39,650 bases of DNA from JACQNR01 sp049515175 (GCA_049515175.1 JBEKUI010000008.1:1-39650), one strand, 5' to 3'. Numbered from the stretch's first letter, positions 22,361 to 32,132 are shown. Made by a program: numbers and translations. Notes: a model not told the origin generated them from the letters alone.

Positions 22361-22412
22361 CCTCTCTCCACCCTCGTGCTGCTTTCTGCTTCCTGCCTTC
22401 TGCCTACAAGTC

Positions 22413-22727
22413 CTACTGGGGTCTCATGTGCAGCAGTCGCAAGCTATCCGGGAAAAACACAAAGAGCATTCCGATCACGAAGATCATCGCGGGCATCAAC
22501 GTCAGCACCAGACTGCGCCTCTCGTAGCGCAGGTGCATGAAATACGAAATGATGAGTGTGGCCTTGATGATCGACAGGCCCATCAGCAGGGTGAGCATCA
22601 GCTTGACACCCAGTTGCTCGTAGGCGAGGAAAACCTCGATCCCCGTCAGCCCCAGCAGCCAGAACCAGACGTAGAGAAAGAGTTTCTTGCTGCCTGCTTC
22701 ATGTGCGTGTTCCTGTGCTTCGCTCAT
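22413..22727 (-). CDS. ctaF: Cytochrome c oxidase subunit IV
   Basis: The product has 104 residues with three transmembrane helices. The pattern VWFWLLGLTGIEVFLAY, LLMGLSIIKATLIISYFMHLRYERR and MPAMIFVIGMLFVFFPDSLRL matches the prokaryotic small subunit IV of aa3/caa3 oxidases, in particular the FMHLRYE segment. The ATG has an AGGTGA site upstream. It follows the second-read subunit III gene (22808-23467) after an 80-bp gap with a REP-like element. Confidence 0.9.
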   Translation of the reverse strand: MSEAQEHAHEAGSKKLFLYVWFWLLGLTGIEVFLAYEQLGVKLMLTLLMGLSIIKATLIISYFMHLRYERRSLVLTLMPAMIFVIGMLFVFFPDSLRLLHMRPQ

Positions 22728-22744
22728 GCGTCACCTTTCACGAC

Positions 22745-22800
22745 CAGGTAGCGCCGCTTTTCAGGGCGGCACTGCCGGATTGAAGCCCGGCGCTGCCTGA
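22745..22800. repeat. REP-like double hairpin between oxidase subunits III and IV
   Basis: Two adjacent stem-loops: GCCGC/GCGGC (22753-22770) and GCCGG/CCGGC (22774-22791) with an outer GGCA/TGCC. GC-rich paired palindromes of this kind are typical of bacterial REP elements. A related sequence occurs at 33182-33243. It may limit RNA decay or transcription between cistrons. Confidence 0.5.
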
Positions 22801-22807
22801 AATCCCG

Positions 22808-23467
22808 TTACCTCCTCACCGACAGCAGATAGACCAACGGAAAAATAAACATCCAGACTAGATCGACGAAGTGCCAGTAAAGGCCACTCACCTCGACGTC
22901 TTCGGAACTGAGCTTGCCGCGGCCGAAGGCAATCGCGATCACGGTCAAGTACACCACCCCGATAGCGACGTGGGTCATGTGCAGGCCGGTCAGGGTGAAG
23001 AACGCAGCGCCGAACAACGGCGTGCCCCAGGGATTCTTGAAGAGCCGCACGCCCTCCTCAATAAGCGAGGCCCACTCGAAGGCGTGCAGGACGATGAAGG
23101 TCACACCGCACAGGGCGGTGGCGAGCACCCACTTCGCCGCCGCGCCGCGCTGCTCGAGTTTCGCGGCGCGCACCGCCATCACCATGGTCACGCTGCTCGT
23201 GAGCAGAACAAACGTCATCACCGTGGCCTTGATGACGCTGGGATAGAAATGAAAGGGCATCGGCCAGGCAGCGCTCGCCACCCGCACGTAGCTGTAAGCG
23301 ATGAGCAGCGCGGAAAAAGTGATGGCGTCGGAGACGATGAACAACCACATGCCGAACTTCTTCGATCCGATGGCGAAGGGTGAGCCTCCGCCGTCCCAGA
23401 CCGATGGCTGAGTGGTCGCTCCGTGGAGCACTTCCCCGGCCGTACCCGTTAGATCTTGGCTAGCCAT
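22808..23467 (-). CDS. ctaE: Cytochrome c oxidase subunit III (first of two)
   Basis: The product has 219 residues with five transmembrane helices after a soluble N-terminus. SKKFGMWLFIVSDAITFSALL, HAFEWASLIEEGVR, GLHMTHVAIGVVYL and GLYWHFVDLVWMFIFPLVYLL are typical subunit III segments, including the Glu-rich second helix region. It stabilises subunit I and the proton uptake path. The start is one base after the stop of the other subunit III gene. Confidence 0.93.
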   Translation of the reverse strand: MASQDLTGTAGEVLHGATTQPSVWDGGGSPFAIGSKKFGMWLFIVSDAITFSALLIAYSYVRVASAAWPMPFHFYPSVIKATVMTFVLLTSSVTMVMAVRAAKLEQRGAAAKWVLATALCGVTFIVLHAFEWASLIEEGVRLFKNPWGTPLFGAAFFTLTGLHMTHVAIGVVYLTVIAIAFGRGKLSSEDVEVSGLYWHFVDLVWMFIFPLVYLLSVRR

Positions 23468-23468
23468 C

Positions 23469-24131
23469 CTAGAACCTCGTCGTCAACAGAAAGAGGATGT
23501 AAATCCAGAGCGCGCCCATGAAATGCCAGTAAATGGCGGTAACGTCCACGGCGGTCCGCCGCTGCCGGCCGCCGGCAATCGCCCGCGCGCGGATGAGCAG
23601 ATAGAAAAACGCGATCACTCCTCCCGCCAGGTGCAAGCCGTGGGCGGCGGTGAGGAGGTAGAAGAACGAACTGCTGGGGTTCGTGGCGAGATAGACGCCG
23701 CGCGCGGCGAGCTCGCGCCAAGCCGCCAACTGGCCTGCGAGAAAGAGCAATCCGAGGCCGGTCGTCACATAAAGCCAAACCGTGAAGCTGCCACCCATTC
23801 GCCGGATGAGAGCGCGGCGCCCGAGTTCCAGCGTTCCGCTGCTCACGAGAAGCACGGCCGTGTTCAGCCAGAGAATGCGCGGCAGCGCCAGCGATACCCA
23901 GTCGTCCGAGAGCCCCTGGCGCACAACCAGCGCGCTGGTAAAGGATGCGAAAAGCATCACGATGGCGACCAGCGCCATCCACATCGCCAAGCGATAAGTG
24001 CGCTCGGGAACTTGCCACGGGCGAACCTCTCCGGAATCGCCGCCGCCGAAGCCCGCGAAGCCACCGCCCCCCTGGCCGCCGCCATCCAGCGGGGAAACCC
24101 GTTCCGGTTTGGACAGAGTCGTTGTGCCCAT
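23469..24131 (-). CDS. Cytochrome c oxidase subunit III-like protein (second of two)
   Basis: The product has 220 residues. A Gly-rich, poorly conserved N-terminus (about 50 residues) is followed by five helices with MALVAIVMLFASFTSALVVRQG, LVSSGTLELGRRA, AAHGLHLAGGVIAFFYL and IYWHFMGALWIYILFLLTTRF. It is clearly in the subunit III family but differs from its neighbour, with the more usual HFMGALW end. Two divergent subunit III genes in a row also occur in other caa3/aa3-type loci, where both helices sets may be used. It follows the subunit I gene after a 118-bp palindromic spacer. Confidence 0.9.
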   Translation of the reverse strand: MGTTTLSKPERVSPLDGGGQGGGGFAGFGGGDSGEVRPWQVPERTYRLAMWMALVAIVMLFASFTSALVVRQGLSDDWVSLALPRILWLNTAVLLVSSGTLELGRRALIRRMGGSFTVWLYVTTGLGLLFLAGQLAAWRELAARGVYLATNPSSSFFYLLTAAHGLHLAGGVIAFFYLLIRARAIAGGRQRRTAVDVTAIYWHFMGALWIYILFLLTTRF

Positions 24132-24176
24132 TACGATGCCGATATGCTACACAAGAACCTTGCGGAACCACCGTAC

Positions 24177-24243
24177 TAGAAACTGGAAGTTGGAAACTGA
24201 TTCTCGTACCCGCCAGTTTCCGATTTCTATTTTCCAGTTTCTA
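24177..24243. repeat. Perfectly paired word-like palindrome between subunit I and III genes
   Basis: TAGAAACTGGAA (24177-24188) pairs with TTCCAGTTTCTA (24232-24243), and GGAAACTG (24192-24199) pairs with CAGTTTCC (24214-24221). The element is a 67-bp hairpin built of GAAACTGG words, with the arms separated by about 14 nt of unpaired loop. It shares its words with the repeat at 22237-22360. Confidence 0.7.
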
Positions 24244-24249
24244 TTTCTT

Positions 24250-26028
24250 TCAATGGTCCGCCGCCACCTTCTCGGGTGAATCCTGCATGATGTAGTCCTT
24301 CTCCGCCCCCGGCACGCCGAACTCGTAGGCACCGTGATAGACCACGGGATGTTTGCCGGCGAAGTTGTCGTGCGGTGGAGGCGAAGAAACGGTCCATTCG
24401 AGCGTGGTGGCTTCCCAGGGATTGGCGGGCGCCTTTTTGCCCTTGAAGATGCTCCAGAACACGTTGAACAGGAAAACCAACTGCACCGCGCCGGTAATGA
24501 ACGCCGCAATCGAAATGAATTCGTGAAGACCCGCCAGAGGTTTCAGGAATTCAAAACCGCTTATCTCCGAGTACCGCCGCGGATGGCCCACCAACCCCAG
24601 AAAGTGCATGGGCATGAAGATGGCATAGACGCCCGCAAAGGTGACCGCGAAGTGGATCTTCCCCAGCGTCTCGTTCATCATCCGCCCGAACATCTTGGGG
24701 AACCAGAAATAAGTCCCGGCGAAGATGCCGAAGATCGCCGCCACACCCATGATCATGTGGAAGTGCGCGAGCACGAAATAAGTGTCGTGAAAGAAGATGT
24801 CAATCGCAGGCTGACCGAGGAAAATGCCACTCAGCCCGCCGGTCACGAACAGCGAGACAAAACCCAGGGCGAAAAGCATGGGCGTGGGAAAGCGCAGCTT
24901 TCCGCCCAGAATGGTCCCCAGCCAGTTGAAAGTCTTGATGGCCGAGGGAACGGCGATGGCCATGGTCAGCACGGAAAAAGCGAAGGCGGAGTACGGACTC
25001 ATTCCGCTCACGAACATATGGTGGCCCCAGACCATAAAGCCCAAGAAGCCAATCGCGCCCATGGCCGCAACCATCGCCTTGTAACCGAAAATCGGCTTGC
25101 GCGCGAAGGTAGAGAGGATGTGCGACGTGGCCCCCATGCCGGGAAGAATCGCGATATAAACCTCGGGATGGCCGAAGAACCAGAACAGGTGCTGCCAGAG
25201 CAGCGGCGAGCCGCCCGAATGGTTGATGATCTTGTCGCTGACGATCAGCCCGCCGGGAATGAAGAAGCTCGTCCCGCCTATGCGGTCCAAGAGCAGCAGC
25301 GCCCCGGCCGCCAGCAGCACCGCGAACGACAGCAGCGAGAGCACGGCGGTGATGAACCACGACCAGCATGTGAGCGGCAGGCGCATCATCGAGAGGCCAC
25401 GGGCGCGGAGGTCCAGCGTCGTGGCGATGAAGTTGAGCGCGCCGAGCATTGAGGCAACGCAGAACAAGGCGATGGAAATCACCCACAGATTCTGGCCCAT
25501 GGCCTCTCCCGGGCCGGAAGACCCTCCGACCGCGCTCAGTGGCGGGTAGGCCGTCCAGCCGGAAATCGGCGGGCCATCGGTGATGAAAAAGGTCGCCATG
25601 AGGACCATCAGGGCGACGAAGGTGGTCCAAAACGAGAGCATGTTGAGCCGCGGGAAGGCCATGTCTTCGGCGCCGATCTGGATGGGCAAAGCAAAGTTGC
25701 CGAAGCCGCCTTGCGGCGCGGTGGTCAGCACGAAGAAAACCATGATCGTGCCGTGCATCGTCAGCAGGGCTAGATAGTATTCCGGCGTGATCTGACCATG
25801 GGGCGCGCCCACGGGCGAGAGCTTGTCGAGGAGAGGAATGTGAGCCTGTGGCCACGCAAGGTGGACGCGGATCAGGATCGAAAGCAGAAGCCCTACAAAA
25901 ACCGAGAACAAGGCCAGAAACCAGTATTGAATGCCGATGACCTTGTGGTCGAGGCTGAAGATATAGCGCCGAATGAACCCCTGGGGAGCCGGGTGCCGAT
26001 GCACGGCCTCCGCGTGAACCTCTGCCAT
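24250..26028 (-). CDS. ctaD: Cytochrome c oxidase subunit I (haem-copper catalytic subunit)
   Basis: The product has 592 residues with 12 or more transmembrane helices. The catalytic residues are visible: TMHGTIMVFF (haem a ligand), WFFGHPEVYIAILPG (Cu-B His with the cross-linked Tyr), VWGHHMFVSG (the two Cu-B His) and DTYFVLAHFHMIMG (haem a3 and haem a ligands). It reduces oxygen to water and pumps protons. The ATG has a GGAGG site. It follows subunit II by 29 bp and precedes two subunit III genes. The C-terminal tail after helix 12 is long and ends in PPPHDNFAGKHPVVYHGAYEFG. Confidence 0.97.
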   Translation of the reverse strand: MAEVHAEAVHRHPAPQGFIRRYIFSLDHKVIGIQYWFLALFSVFVGLLLSILIRVHLAWPQAHIPLLDKLSPVGAPHGQITPEYYLALLTMHGTIMVFFVLTTAPQGGFGNFALPIQIGAEDMAFPRLNMLSFWTTFVALMVLMATFFITDGPPISGWTAYPPLSAVGGSSGPGEAMGQNLWVISIALFCVASMLGALNFIATTLDLRARGLSMMRLPLTCWSWFITAVLSLLSFAVLLAAGALLLLDRIGGTSFFIPGGLIVSDKIINHSGGSPLLWQHLFWFFGHPEVYIAILPGMGATSHILSTFARKPIFGYKAMVAAMGAIGFLGFMVWGHHMFVSGMSPYSAFAFSVLTMAIAVPSAIKTFNWLGTILGGKLRFPTPMLFALGFVSLFVTGGLSGIFLGQPAIDIFFHDTYFVLAHFHMIMGVAAIFGIFAGTYFWFPKMFGRMMNETLGKIHFAVTFAGVYAIFMPMHFLGLVGHPRRYSEISGFEFLKPLAGLHEFISIAAFITGAVQLVFLFNVFWSIFKGKKAPANPWEATTLEWTVSSPPPHDNFAGKHPVVYHGAYEFGVPGAEKDYIMQDSPEKVAADH

Positions 26029-26057
26029 CCCTTACCTCCGCCTGCTGATCCGCCGCG

Positions 26058-26858
26058 TCATTGTGCCGCGGCCATATTCTGCAGCCACTTCTGGTAATCC
26101 TCTTCCGTCATGACCTGAAGAAACGCCCGCATTTTGTAATGGCCCAGGCCGCACAGCTCGGCGCAGGCGATTTCATACCGGCCCGTCTGCGTCGCTGTGA
26201 AATGGACCGGGATAATCATGCCGGGCACCAGGTCCTGTTTGAACCGCAATTCGCGAACAAAGAACGAATGGGTAACGTCCTTGGAACGAAGAATCAACTG
26301 CACCGGATGGTTGACGGGAATCGCCAGGGTCGAGGTGACGATATCGTCCTTCGAGTCGGCGTCGTGGTCGCGGTCGAGCCCGAGATAATTCGCGGTGGCA
26401 TCGTCGACCTTCTCCACATGAGTGGGGCCGAACTTGCCATCGGGTCCCGGGTAGCGGAAGTACCAGGCAAACTGCTGGCCCCACACTTCGATTTGTGTCG
26501 CGCCGGGCTCCGCACCCATGAAGTGAAGCCCCGCCCAGACGCGGTAGCCCATCAGATTCAGCCCGATGAACAGGACAGTCGCCGCGATCGTCCAAATGGC
26601 TTCCAGTTTGTTGTTGCCGTGGAAGAATTGCGCTCGCGTGCCATCCCCGCGGTCACGGTGCTTCCAGAGAAGATAAGCGAGGGCCAATTGCGCGAGGACG
26701 AAAATCGCGCCGGTGATGTACATAGTCAGGACGATTTGACGATCGACCGCCGGGCCGTGAGTCGAGATGACGGCCGGCAGCCACCAGACGTGGGCCGCGA
26801 AGAGCCCCACAGACACCAGCGTCATCAGTGCGATAATCACTGCCAGCAACAGCGCCAT
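26058..26858 (-). CDS. ctaC: Cytochrome c oxidase subunit II (Cu-A subunit)
   Basis: The ATG at 26858 has an AGGAG Shine-Dalgarno; 16 more in-frame codons upstream are not needed. The product has 266 residues. Two transmembrane helices come first (about 1-20 and 48-68). A periplasmic cupredoxin follows with WGQQFAWYFRYPG and the Cu-A loop CAELCGLGHYKM, which has both Cys, the His and the Met. No haem c motif is present at the end, so the donor must be a separate cytochrome, probably the octahaem protein. A short non-standard insert (VDDATANYLGLDRDHDADSKDD) interrupts the cupredoxin. Confidence 0.95.
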   Translation of the reverse strand: MALLLAVIIALMTLVSVGLFAAHVWWLPAVISTHGPAVDRQIVLTMYITGAIFVLAQLALAYLLWKHRDRGDGTRAQFFHGNNKLEAIWTIAATVLFIGLNLMGYRVWAGLHFMGAEPGATQIEVWGQQFAWYFRYPGPDGKFGPTHVEKVDDATANYLGLDRDHDADSKDDIVTSTLAIPVNHPVQLILRSKDVTHSFFVRELRFKQDLVPGMIIPVHFTATQTGRYEIACAELCGLGHYKMRAFLQVMTEEDYQKWLQNMAAAQ

Positions 26859-27029
26859 GGACGGTGCTCCTGAAAGAGCTCTGTGCCGGAAGGCGCAAAG
26901 CTCCATTCAATAAATAACCCGATTGTTGGGACCAGCCCTGAAAACCTCAATTCCCAGACGGGAAAGGCTTGCCGCGCGGTAATGACTGCCAGCCGCCCAA
27001 CATGCCCTTCCGCAGGGAACTCACCCCGC

Positions 27030-27063
27030 GAGACTGGCGGCGGGTCGTTCCGCCGCCGGTCTC
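27030..27063. terminator. Strong 14-bp hairpin between the cupredoxin-like gene and subunit II
   Basis: GAGACTGGCGGCGG (27030-27043) pairs with CCGCCGCCGGTCTC (27050-27063) with one G-T wobble and a 6-nt loop. It lies 27 bp past the stop of the upstream cupredoxin-like gene. No T-run follows on either strand, so it is better seen as an attenuator or RNA-stability element in the operon than as a classic terminator. Confidence 0.5.
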
Positions 27064-27089
27064 ACGACTTTCCAAACAACTTCGATTCT

Positions 27090-27878
27090 CTACGAACTCT
27101 TGAACGTGAAATCGGCGGTCTTGGATTCCTTGGCGCCCACGGTCACCTTCTGTTCCTGCGTGCCAAAGGTCGCCGTCCAGGCCTCGATCGTGTAATCGCC
27201 CGGCGGCAGGCCCTTGATGCTGAACGTGCCGTCGCTCCCCGTCACAGCAAAGAAAGGATTCTTGGTTACGCCCACGTAGGACTTCATCCAGGGATGCTGG
27301 TTACACTTCACCGGAATCATGATTTCCGGCCGCGAGAATTTCTGCTCGAGGGGCGCGGCGTTGGGCGCCTGCGACATATTCCACTCCCGGTTGTCTTTGG
27401 GCATGGGGTGGATGTTGTGGGTGGTGGCATCCTTGGTCAGAATGCTCAACGTCTGGCCCACCTGAATGCCTACGACGTGGGGTTTGTACATGCACCCGTC
27501 CTGATCGAGTTCCACAGGCTGCGTAGGCACGGCGAAGGTGTACTTTTCGGCACCCGACTTCACGTAGACAAATACGTTGGGTAGCGTCCCATTACCGTTC
27601 ACGGCGCCGTCTTCCACCATCACCGGCCCGCTGTGTTTCTGCACGCAGACCGGGTCCTGGTCCATCATGATGCGTGGCGTTTTCGGCTTGGCTCCCTGAA
27701 AGGAGACCTTGCCGCTGATCGACCCCACGGTCGCCTGATCGATCGGCGTGGGAGCGGCCGCCTGCTCCATCGCCTCCGAGGCCTTCTCCTCCGGGGCCGT
27801 AGTCTCTTTCTGCCCGCAACCCAGAAACATCAGGGCCGCAGCTATGCTCAAGGTGATTGCGAATTTTCGTAGCAGCAT
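27090..27878 (-). CDS. Cupredoxin-like lipoprotein with carboxypeptidase-regulatory domain
   Basis: The ATG at 27878 has a GAGGAAGAGGG Shine-Dalgarno. The product has 262 residues. A lipobox (LMFLGC) marks an outer- or inner-membrane lipoprotein, followed by a Lys/Glu/Pro-rich linker. A beta domain reads SISGKVSFQGAKPK, then VCVQKH, LPNVFVYVKSG, TTHNIHPMP and PVKCNQHPWMKSYVGV. The His before NIHP and the Cys-X2-His-X2-Met segment look like a type 1 copper site of the cupredoxin type. A carboxypeptidase-regulatory-like beta sandwich (GTFSIKGLPPGDYTIEAWTATFG) closes it. The position between the octahaem cytochrome and the oxidase suggests an electron carrier or a copper donor to Cu-A. Copper binding is inferred from the motif only. 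Confidence 0.75.
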   Translation of the reverse strand: MLLRKFAITLSIAAALMFLGCGQKETTAPEEKASEAMEQAAAPTPIDQATVGSISGKVSFQGAKPKTPRIMMDQDPVCVQKHSGPVMVEDGAVNGNGTLPNVFVYVKSGAEKYTFAVPTQPVELDQDGCMYKPHVVGIQVGQTLSILTKDATTHNIHPMPKDNREWNMSQAPNAAPLEQKFSRPEIMIPVKCNQHPWMKSYVGVTKNPFFAVTGSDGTFSIKGLPPGDYTIEAWTATFGTQEQKVTVGAKESKTADFTFKSS

Positions 27879-27916
27879 AATCAAACCCTCTTCCTCTTGG
27901 AATTTTGAGCGCGCGC

Positions 27917-30900
27917 TCAGTGCGCACTCGCCAGCAAACTCCCCGAAGTACGCTGCGGGCCGGATGCAAGCTTTCCGCCTGGAGAATTCCCGACTCCAGC
28001 GGTGGTCGCGCCAGCACCCGTCCCCATCAGCCGCCGCTGCTCTTCGGGGGTGATTTCGAACATATAACGTACCAGCAATTCCGCCTGGTCACCAGTGTAA
28101 CCGGCGAAAATCGGCGGCGTGGGACCGAAGAAGACCCAGCGCTCCCCATCGCGCTTGAAGAGTCCCGAGGGCATGGCCGTTCCCGGGCTGATCATCGAGG
28201 GATCGAGTAGCCAGCGCTTGGTCCATCCCGGCTTCAGGCGGTCGCGCGCCAGCAGGAAATTGGGCGCGGTGGCGAAGCGGTCGTGCGCCGCGTCGCCCGT
28301 GGCGTGGCATTTCAAGCAGGGCGCGGCGCGGCTGGTAAAGAGAGCGCGCGCCATCGCTAGTTCCTGGTTCGACAACGGCTCCAGCTTCTGCGGAATGTAG
28401 GGCATCGGCTGCGCCGCCATCGCCTGGAAGAATCGCACCAGTTTCCGAACCTCCCCGGGCGAGAAATAGAAAGTGGGCATGCGCACCGAGAGGTAGGGCC
28501 GGACGCCGTTGCGGTCCGTGTCTGTCTCGCTCAAGGCGGGATTCGCTATGAATCGAAGGAGCCAGTCGGGGCTGACGCGCGCACCTTCGGTGAGCAGCTT
28601 GGGCGGCAGCTTTTCTTTCCACTCCGGCGTCTGGAAGCGCGGCAGGGTCTCGATCGCCGTCGCCTGGCCTACCTTGAACTGGTGGCAGCCCATGCAGTTG
28701 TACTTCTTCACCAGCCACCAGCCATCCTGCACGTCCTTGCGATAGTCCTCGGGAGCATCGAAGTATCGCCGGGGAACGGTGGGGTCCACGGCCCCCATCA
28801 AGAAGGTCGAGAGCGCGGTGATCTCCTGAGGCTTGAGGTCAAAGTTGGGCATGCGGAGCTCTTCGCCCTCGGGCTTGAACTCTTTCATTCCCTCGTCGAA
28901 CAGCTCCGGCTTCTGCAGTTTGTGTTCGAAGAAACCGCGGTGGCTGTACCAGTCCTTCTCGCGCGCCTCGCGAACAAACAATCCAAAATCGAACTGCTCG
29001 AGCGGTTTCGAGCCTTCCTTCGTCAGTTCCGTGCCGATGCGGCCCTCGTCTTCGAGGCCGGCGATTTCGTGACAGCCCACGCATCCGTACCGCTGCACCA
29101 CGACTCTGCCCTCCGCCTTGAGCGCCGGATCGTTCAGCCAGGCCGCCGGCGGATAAGAAGCCGGATCCTTCTGCTTGAGCGTCATCAGATAGCTGGCAAT
29201 GTCGCGCGCTTCCTGCCAGGAGAGGCGCAGACTGGGCATAATCGTCATCTGCTCGACCCGCAGCTCGTGGCCGTCGTTCGGGCACTTCGTGTGATCGAGG
29301 TCAAAGACGAACGGCAGGCCGTGCTTTTTGTAGTCTTGCTCGGTCAGATCGCGTTTTTCGAAGGAACAGTAAGGGCGCGTACGTTCACGGGGATTGTGAA
29401 TCCAGCGAACCAGAAAATCGTAATTGTCCTTCTCGCCCACGCGCGTCAGGTTGGCGGCGAAGGTCCCGCCCATGAAGTTTTCGCCCTCGCCCACCGAGTG
29501 GCAGGCCAGACAGCCGCGCGTCTCAAAACTCTCCTTGCCCTTCACCGGGTCGCCGGGCGCCTGGGCGGGGAGCTTGGCGTCCAGCCCCGATTGCCAGATG
29601 AGGGCGGCCACGGGTTTCAGCTCATCCTCATCGAGCCGGAAGCGCGGCATCCGCGTCGTGGGCCGGAAGGCGTGGGGGTTTTCAATCCAAACCGGAATCC
29701 AGTCGGGCCGGAGCTTGACGCGGACCTCTTTCAAATCGGGGCCGACCTTCTTGATTTCGCGCATCAGGTTGCGCGCGCGAAGGTTCAGCTGCTCGATGCG
29801 GCCATCGAGGCCGCTGATGGAAACGCGCAGTCCCTCCGCCTGCGTGTAGTAACGGCGCGCCGTCTCGTTATCGGAGGCGGTGTCACCCGACTGGACAGCG
29901 CGCTGGATCTCAACTTGAGTTTCATGGCGCTGGGATTCCAATTGCCCGACTTGCTGCCGCGCGGAAACCAACTCCTCCGGCTCTGCGTCGTATCCCTGAA
30001 AGCGGTGGCAGCCCATGCAGCCGCGCCACTGGAAGAGTTCCTTACCGAGACTGAGGACGGGAGCGTGGTCTACAACCATGTCGCTCGTGTGGCACTGCTG
30101 GCAGCCGGCTTCGAAGTTGGCGCGGGGATGGAGCGGCCAGAGCCAGTGCTCGTAGTTGCCGTGCGCCTTCTCCAGGCTCGATACCTCCAGGCCGTTGCCG
30201 TTGTGGCAGGGTGTGCAACCGAATCGCTCGGGATCGTGAATGCGCAGCAACTCGGGGTCGGGGTGGCTGGTGAAGGCGCGCGCCATACGGTCCTTCGTGC
30301 CGCCCATGTCCTTCGGCGTCAGCGCGACGGGCTCGCGAATCCCCAGGTGGCACGTCTCACAGCGATCCACCAGCCCGGCGTCGGGATTGTTGATCTGCCG
30401 TATCTCGATGGAGGATAAGCGTGTCTTGTTGAGCCGCCCCTGCAATTGCTCGGCCCCCAGACCGTTGAGGTGATCGCGAACGTAAGAATCGCGCTGGGCG
30501 CGCAGCTCGGAAATAGGGCGAAGAATCTCTGCCTTCTGGCTGAGCAGCCGCGCCTTCTCGTCGCGCAGGCGATTGAACTCTTCCTCGAGCTGGTCGTAGG
30601 TGAAGCTGGCCTTTTCGATTTTGCCCGAGCCGTCCAATGCGGGCAGCTCGAGGCGGAAAGGCCCGCGCTCAAATTCGTTGAGATTGGCCTGCTGGCTCCG
30701 CTGGCTGCTTTTCCCCGAATGCTCAATCCGGTAAATGCGCGAGGAGACATTGGCCCGCTTGTCGGTGAATTCTACCGTCACGGGGTCGAGCCGGGCGTTG
30801 ATGTGGGCGACTTGGCGGTCGATATCTTCCGCCGGGCCCTTGATGGACTGCACGAGGGCTTCCACCTTCTGCGCCAGCGCCTGAAACTCCGCCGACTCGC

Positions 30901-31120
30901 GAATCGCCTTCTCGGCAGCCTTCTGGCGGGGAATCTGCTTCTGCAGGAAAGCGGCGTAGCGCCGCTCGAATTGCCGCTGGTAGCCCTTCCACGGGCGCAG
31001 GCCGAAAACCTCGTCGAAAAGCGCCCAGCCCAGACTGAGAACCAGGAAAACGGCGGCAACGAGCAAATAGGCGGAAAGCGACGAGCCGACGACCGGATCC
31101 CGGTCCGGAGCATCAAGCAT
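27917..31120 (-). CDS. Membrane-anchored octahaem cytochrome c of the bc-type complex
   Basis: The ATG at 31120 (MLDAPDRDPVVGSS) gives 1067 residues. One transmembrane helix (about 16-36) anchors a long region with coiled-coil character (about 45-235, rich in Glu/Arg/Gln). Eight CXXCH sites follow, near residues 254, 302, 340, 368, 537, 680, 809 and 935. A second coiled stretch lies at about 385-455. The later haem domains are of the mono-haem class I type with Met ligands (MPRF, MPSL, MPNF, MPTF). The gene begins 33 bp after the C-half cytochrome b gene and no separate cytochrome c1 is present, so the protein probably replaces c1 and passes electrons to the oxidase. The giant size is unusual for a quinol:cytochrome c reductase subunit. 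Confidence 0.9.
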   Translation of the reverse strand: MLDAPDRDPVVGSSLSAYLLVAAVFLVLSLGWALFDEVFGLRPWKGYQRQFERRYAAFLQKQIPRQKAAEKAIRESAEFQALAQKVEALVQSIKGPAEDIDRQVAHINARLDPVTVEFTDKRANVSSRIYRIEHSGKSSQRSQQANLNEFERGPFRLELPALDGSGKIEKASFTYDQLEEEFNRLRDEKARLLSQKAEILRPISELRAQRDSYVRDHLNGLGAEQLQGRLNKTRLSSIEIRQINNPDAGLVDRCETCHLGIREPVALTPKDMGGTKDRMARAFTSHPDPELLRIHDPERFGCTPCHNGNGLEVSSLEKAHGNYEHWLWPLHPRANFEAGCQQCHTSDMVVDHAPVLSLGKELFQWRGCMGCHRFQGYDAEPEELVSARQQVGQLESQRHETQVEIQRAVQSGDTASDNETARRYYTQAEGLRVSISGLDGRIEQLNLRARNLMREIKKVGPDLKEVRVKLRPDWIPVWIENPHAFRPTTRMPRFRLDEDELKPVAALIWQSGLDAKLPAQAPGDPVKGKESFETRGCLACHSVGEGENFMGGTFAANLTRVGEKDNYDFLVRWIHNPRERTRPYCSFEKRDLTEQDYKKHGLPFVFDLDHTKCPNDGHELRVEQMTIMPSLRLSWQEARDIASYLMTLKQKDPASYPPAAWLNDPALKAEGRVVVQRYGCVGCHEIAGLEDEGRIGTELTKEGSKPLEQFDFGLFVREAREKDWYSHRGFFEHKLQKPELFDEGMKEFKPEGEELRMPNFDLKPQEITALSTFLMGAVDPTVPRRYFDAPEDYRKDVQDGWWLVKKYNCMGCHQFKVGQATAIETLPRFQTPEWKEKLPPKLLTEGARVSPDWLLRFIANPALSETDTDRNGVRPYLSVRMPTFYFSPGEVRKLVRFFQAMAAQPMPYIPQKLEPLSNQELAMARALFTSRAAPCLKCHATGDAAHDRFATAPNFLLARDRLKPGWTKRWLLDPSMISPGTAMPSGLFKRDGERWVFFGPTPPIFAGYTGDQAELLVRYMFEITPEEQRRLMGTGAGATTAGVGNSPGGKLASGPQRTSGSLLASAH

Positions 31121-31153
31121 GGACGGCCTCCCGCGGCGGGGCAATCCGCGACT

Positions 31154-32089
<936 letters not shown>

Positions 32090-32093
32090 AGAG

Positions 32094-32132
32094 CAGTTAA
32101 CAGTTGACAGTCAACAGTTGACAGTTCACAGC
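32094..32132. repeat. Word-like GTTGACAG repeat between the two cytochrome b genes
   Basis: The words CAGTTAACAGTTGACAG, TCAACAG and TTGACAGTTCACAG overlap. GTTGAC (32103-32108) and GTCAAC (32110-32115) form a perfect inverted repeat around one base, and AACAGTTGACAG recurs as a direct repeat. A second pyrimidine-rich word repeat (TACTTCC, ACTTTC) runs from about 32170 to 32230. Confidence 0.6.

Noticed and set aside
24334..25452. Plus-strand frame of 372 codons
   Set aside because: It is antisense to subunit I of the oxidase with all catalytic motifs on the minus strand.
28682..30418. Plus-strand frame of 578 codons
   Set aside because: It is antisense to the octahaem cytochrome, whose eight CXXCH sites fix the true frame.
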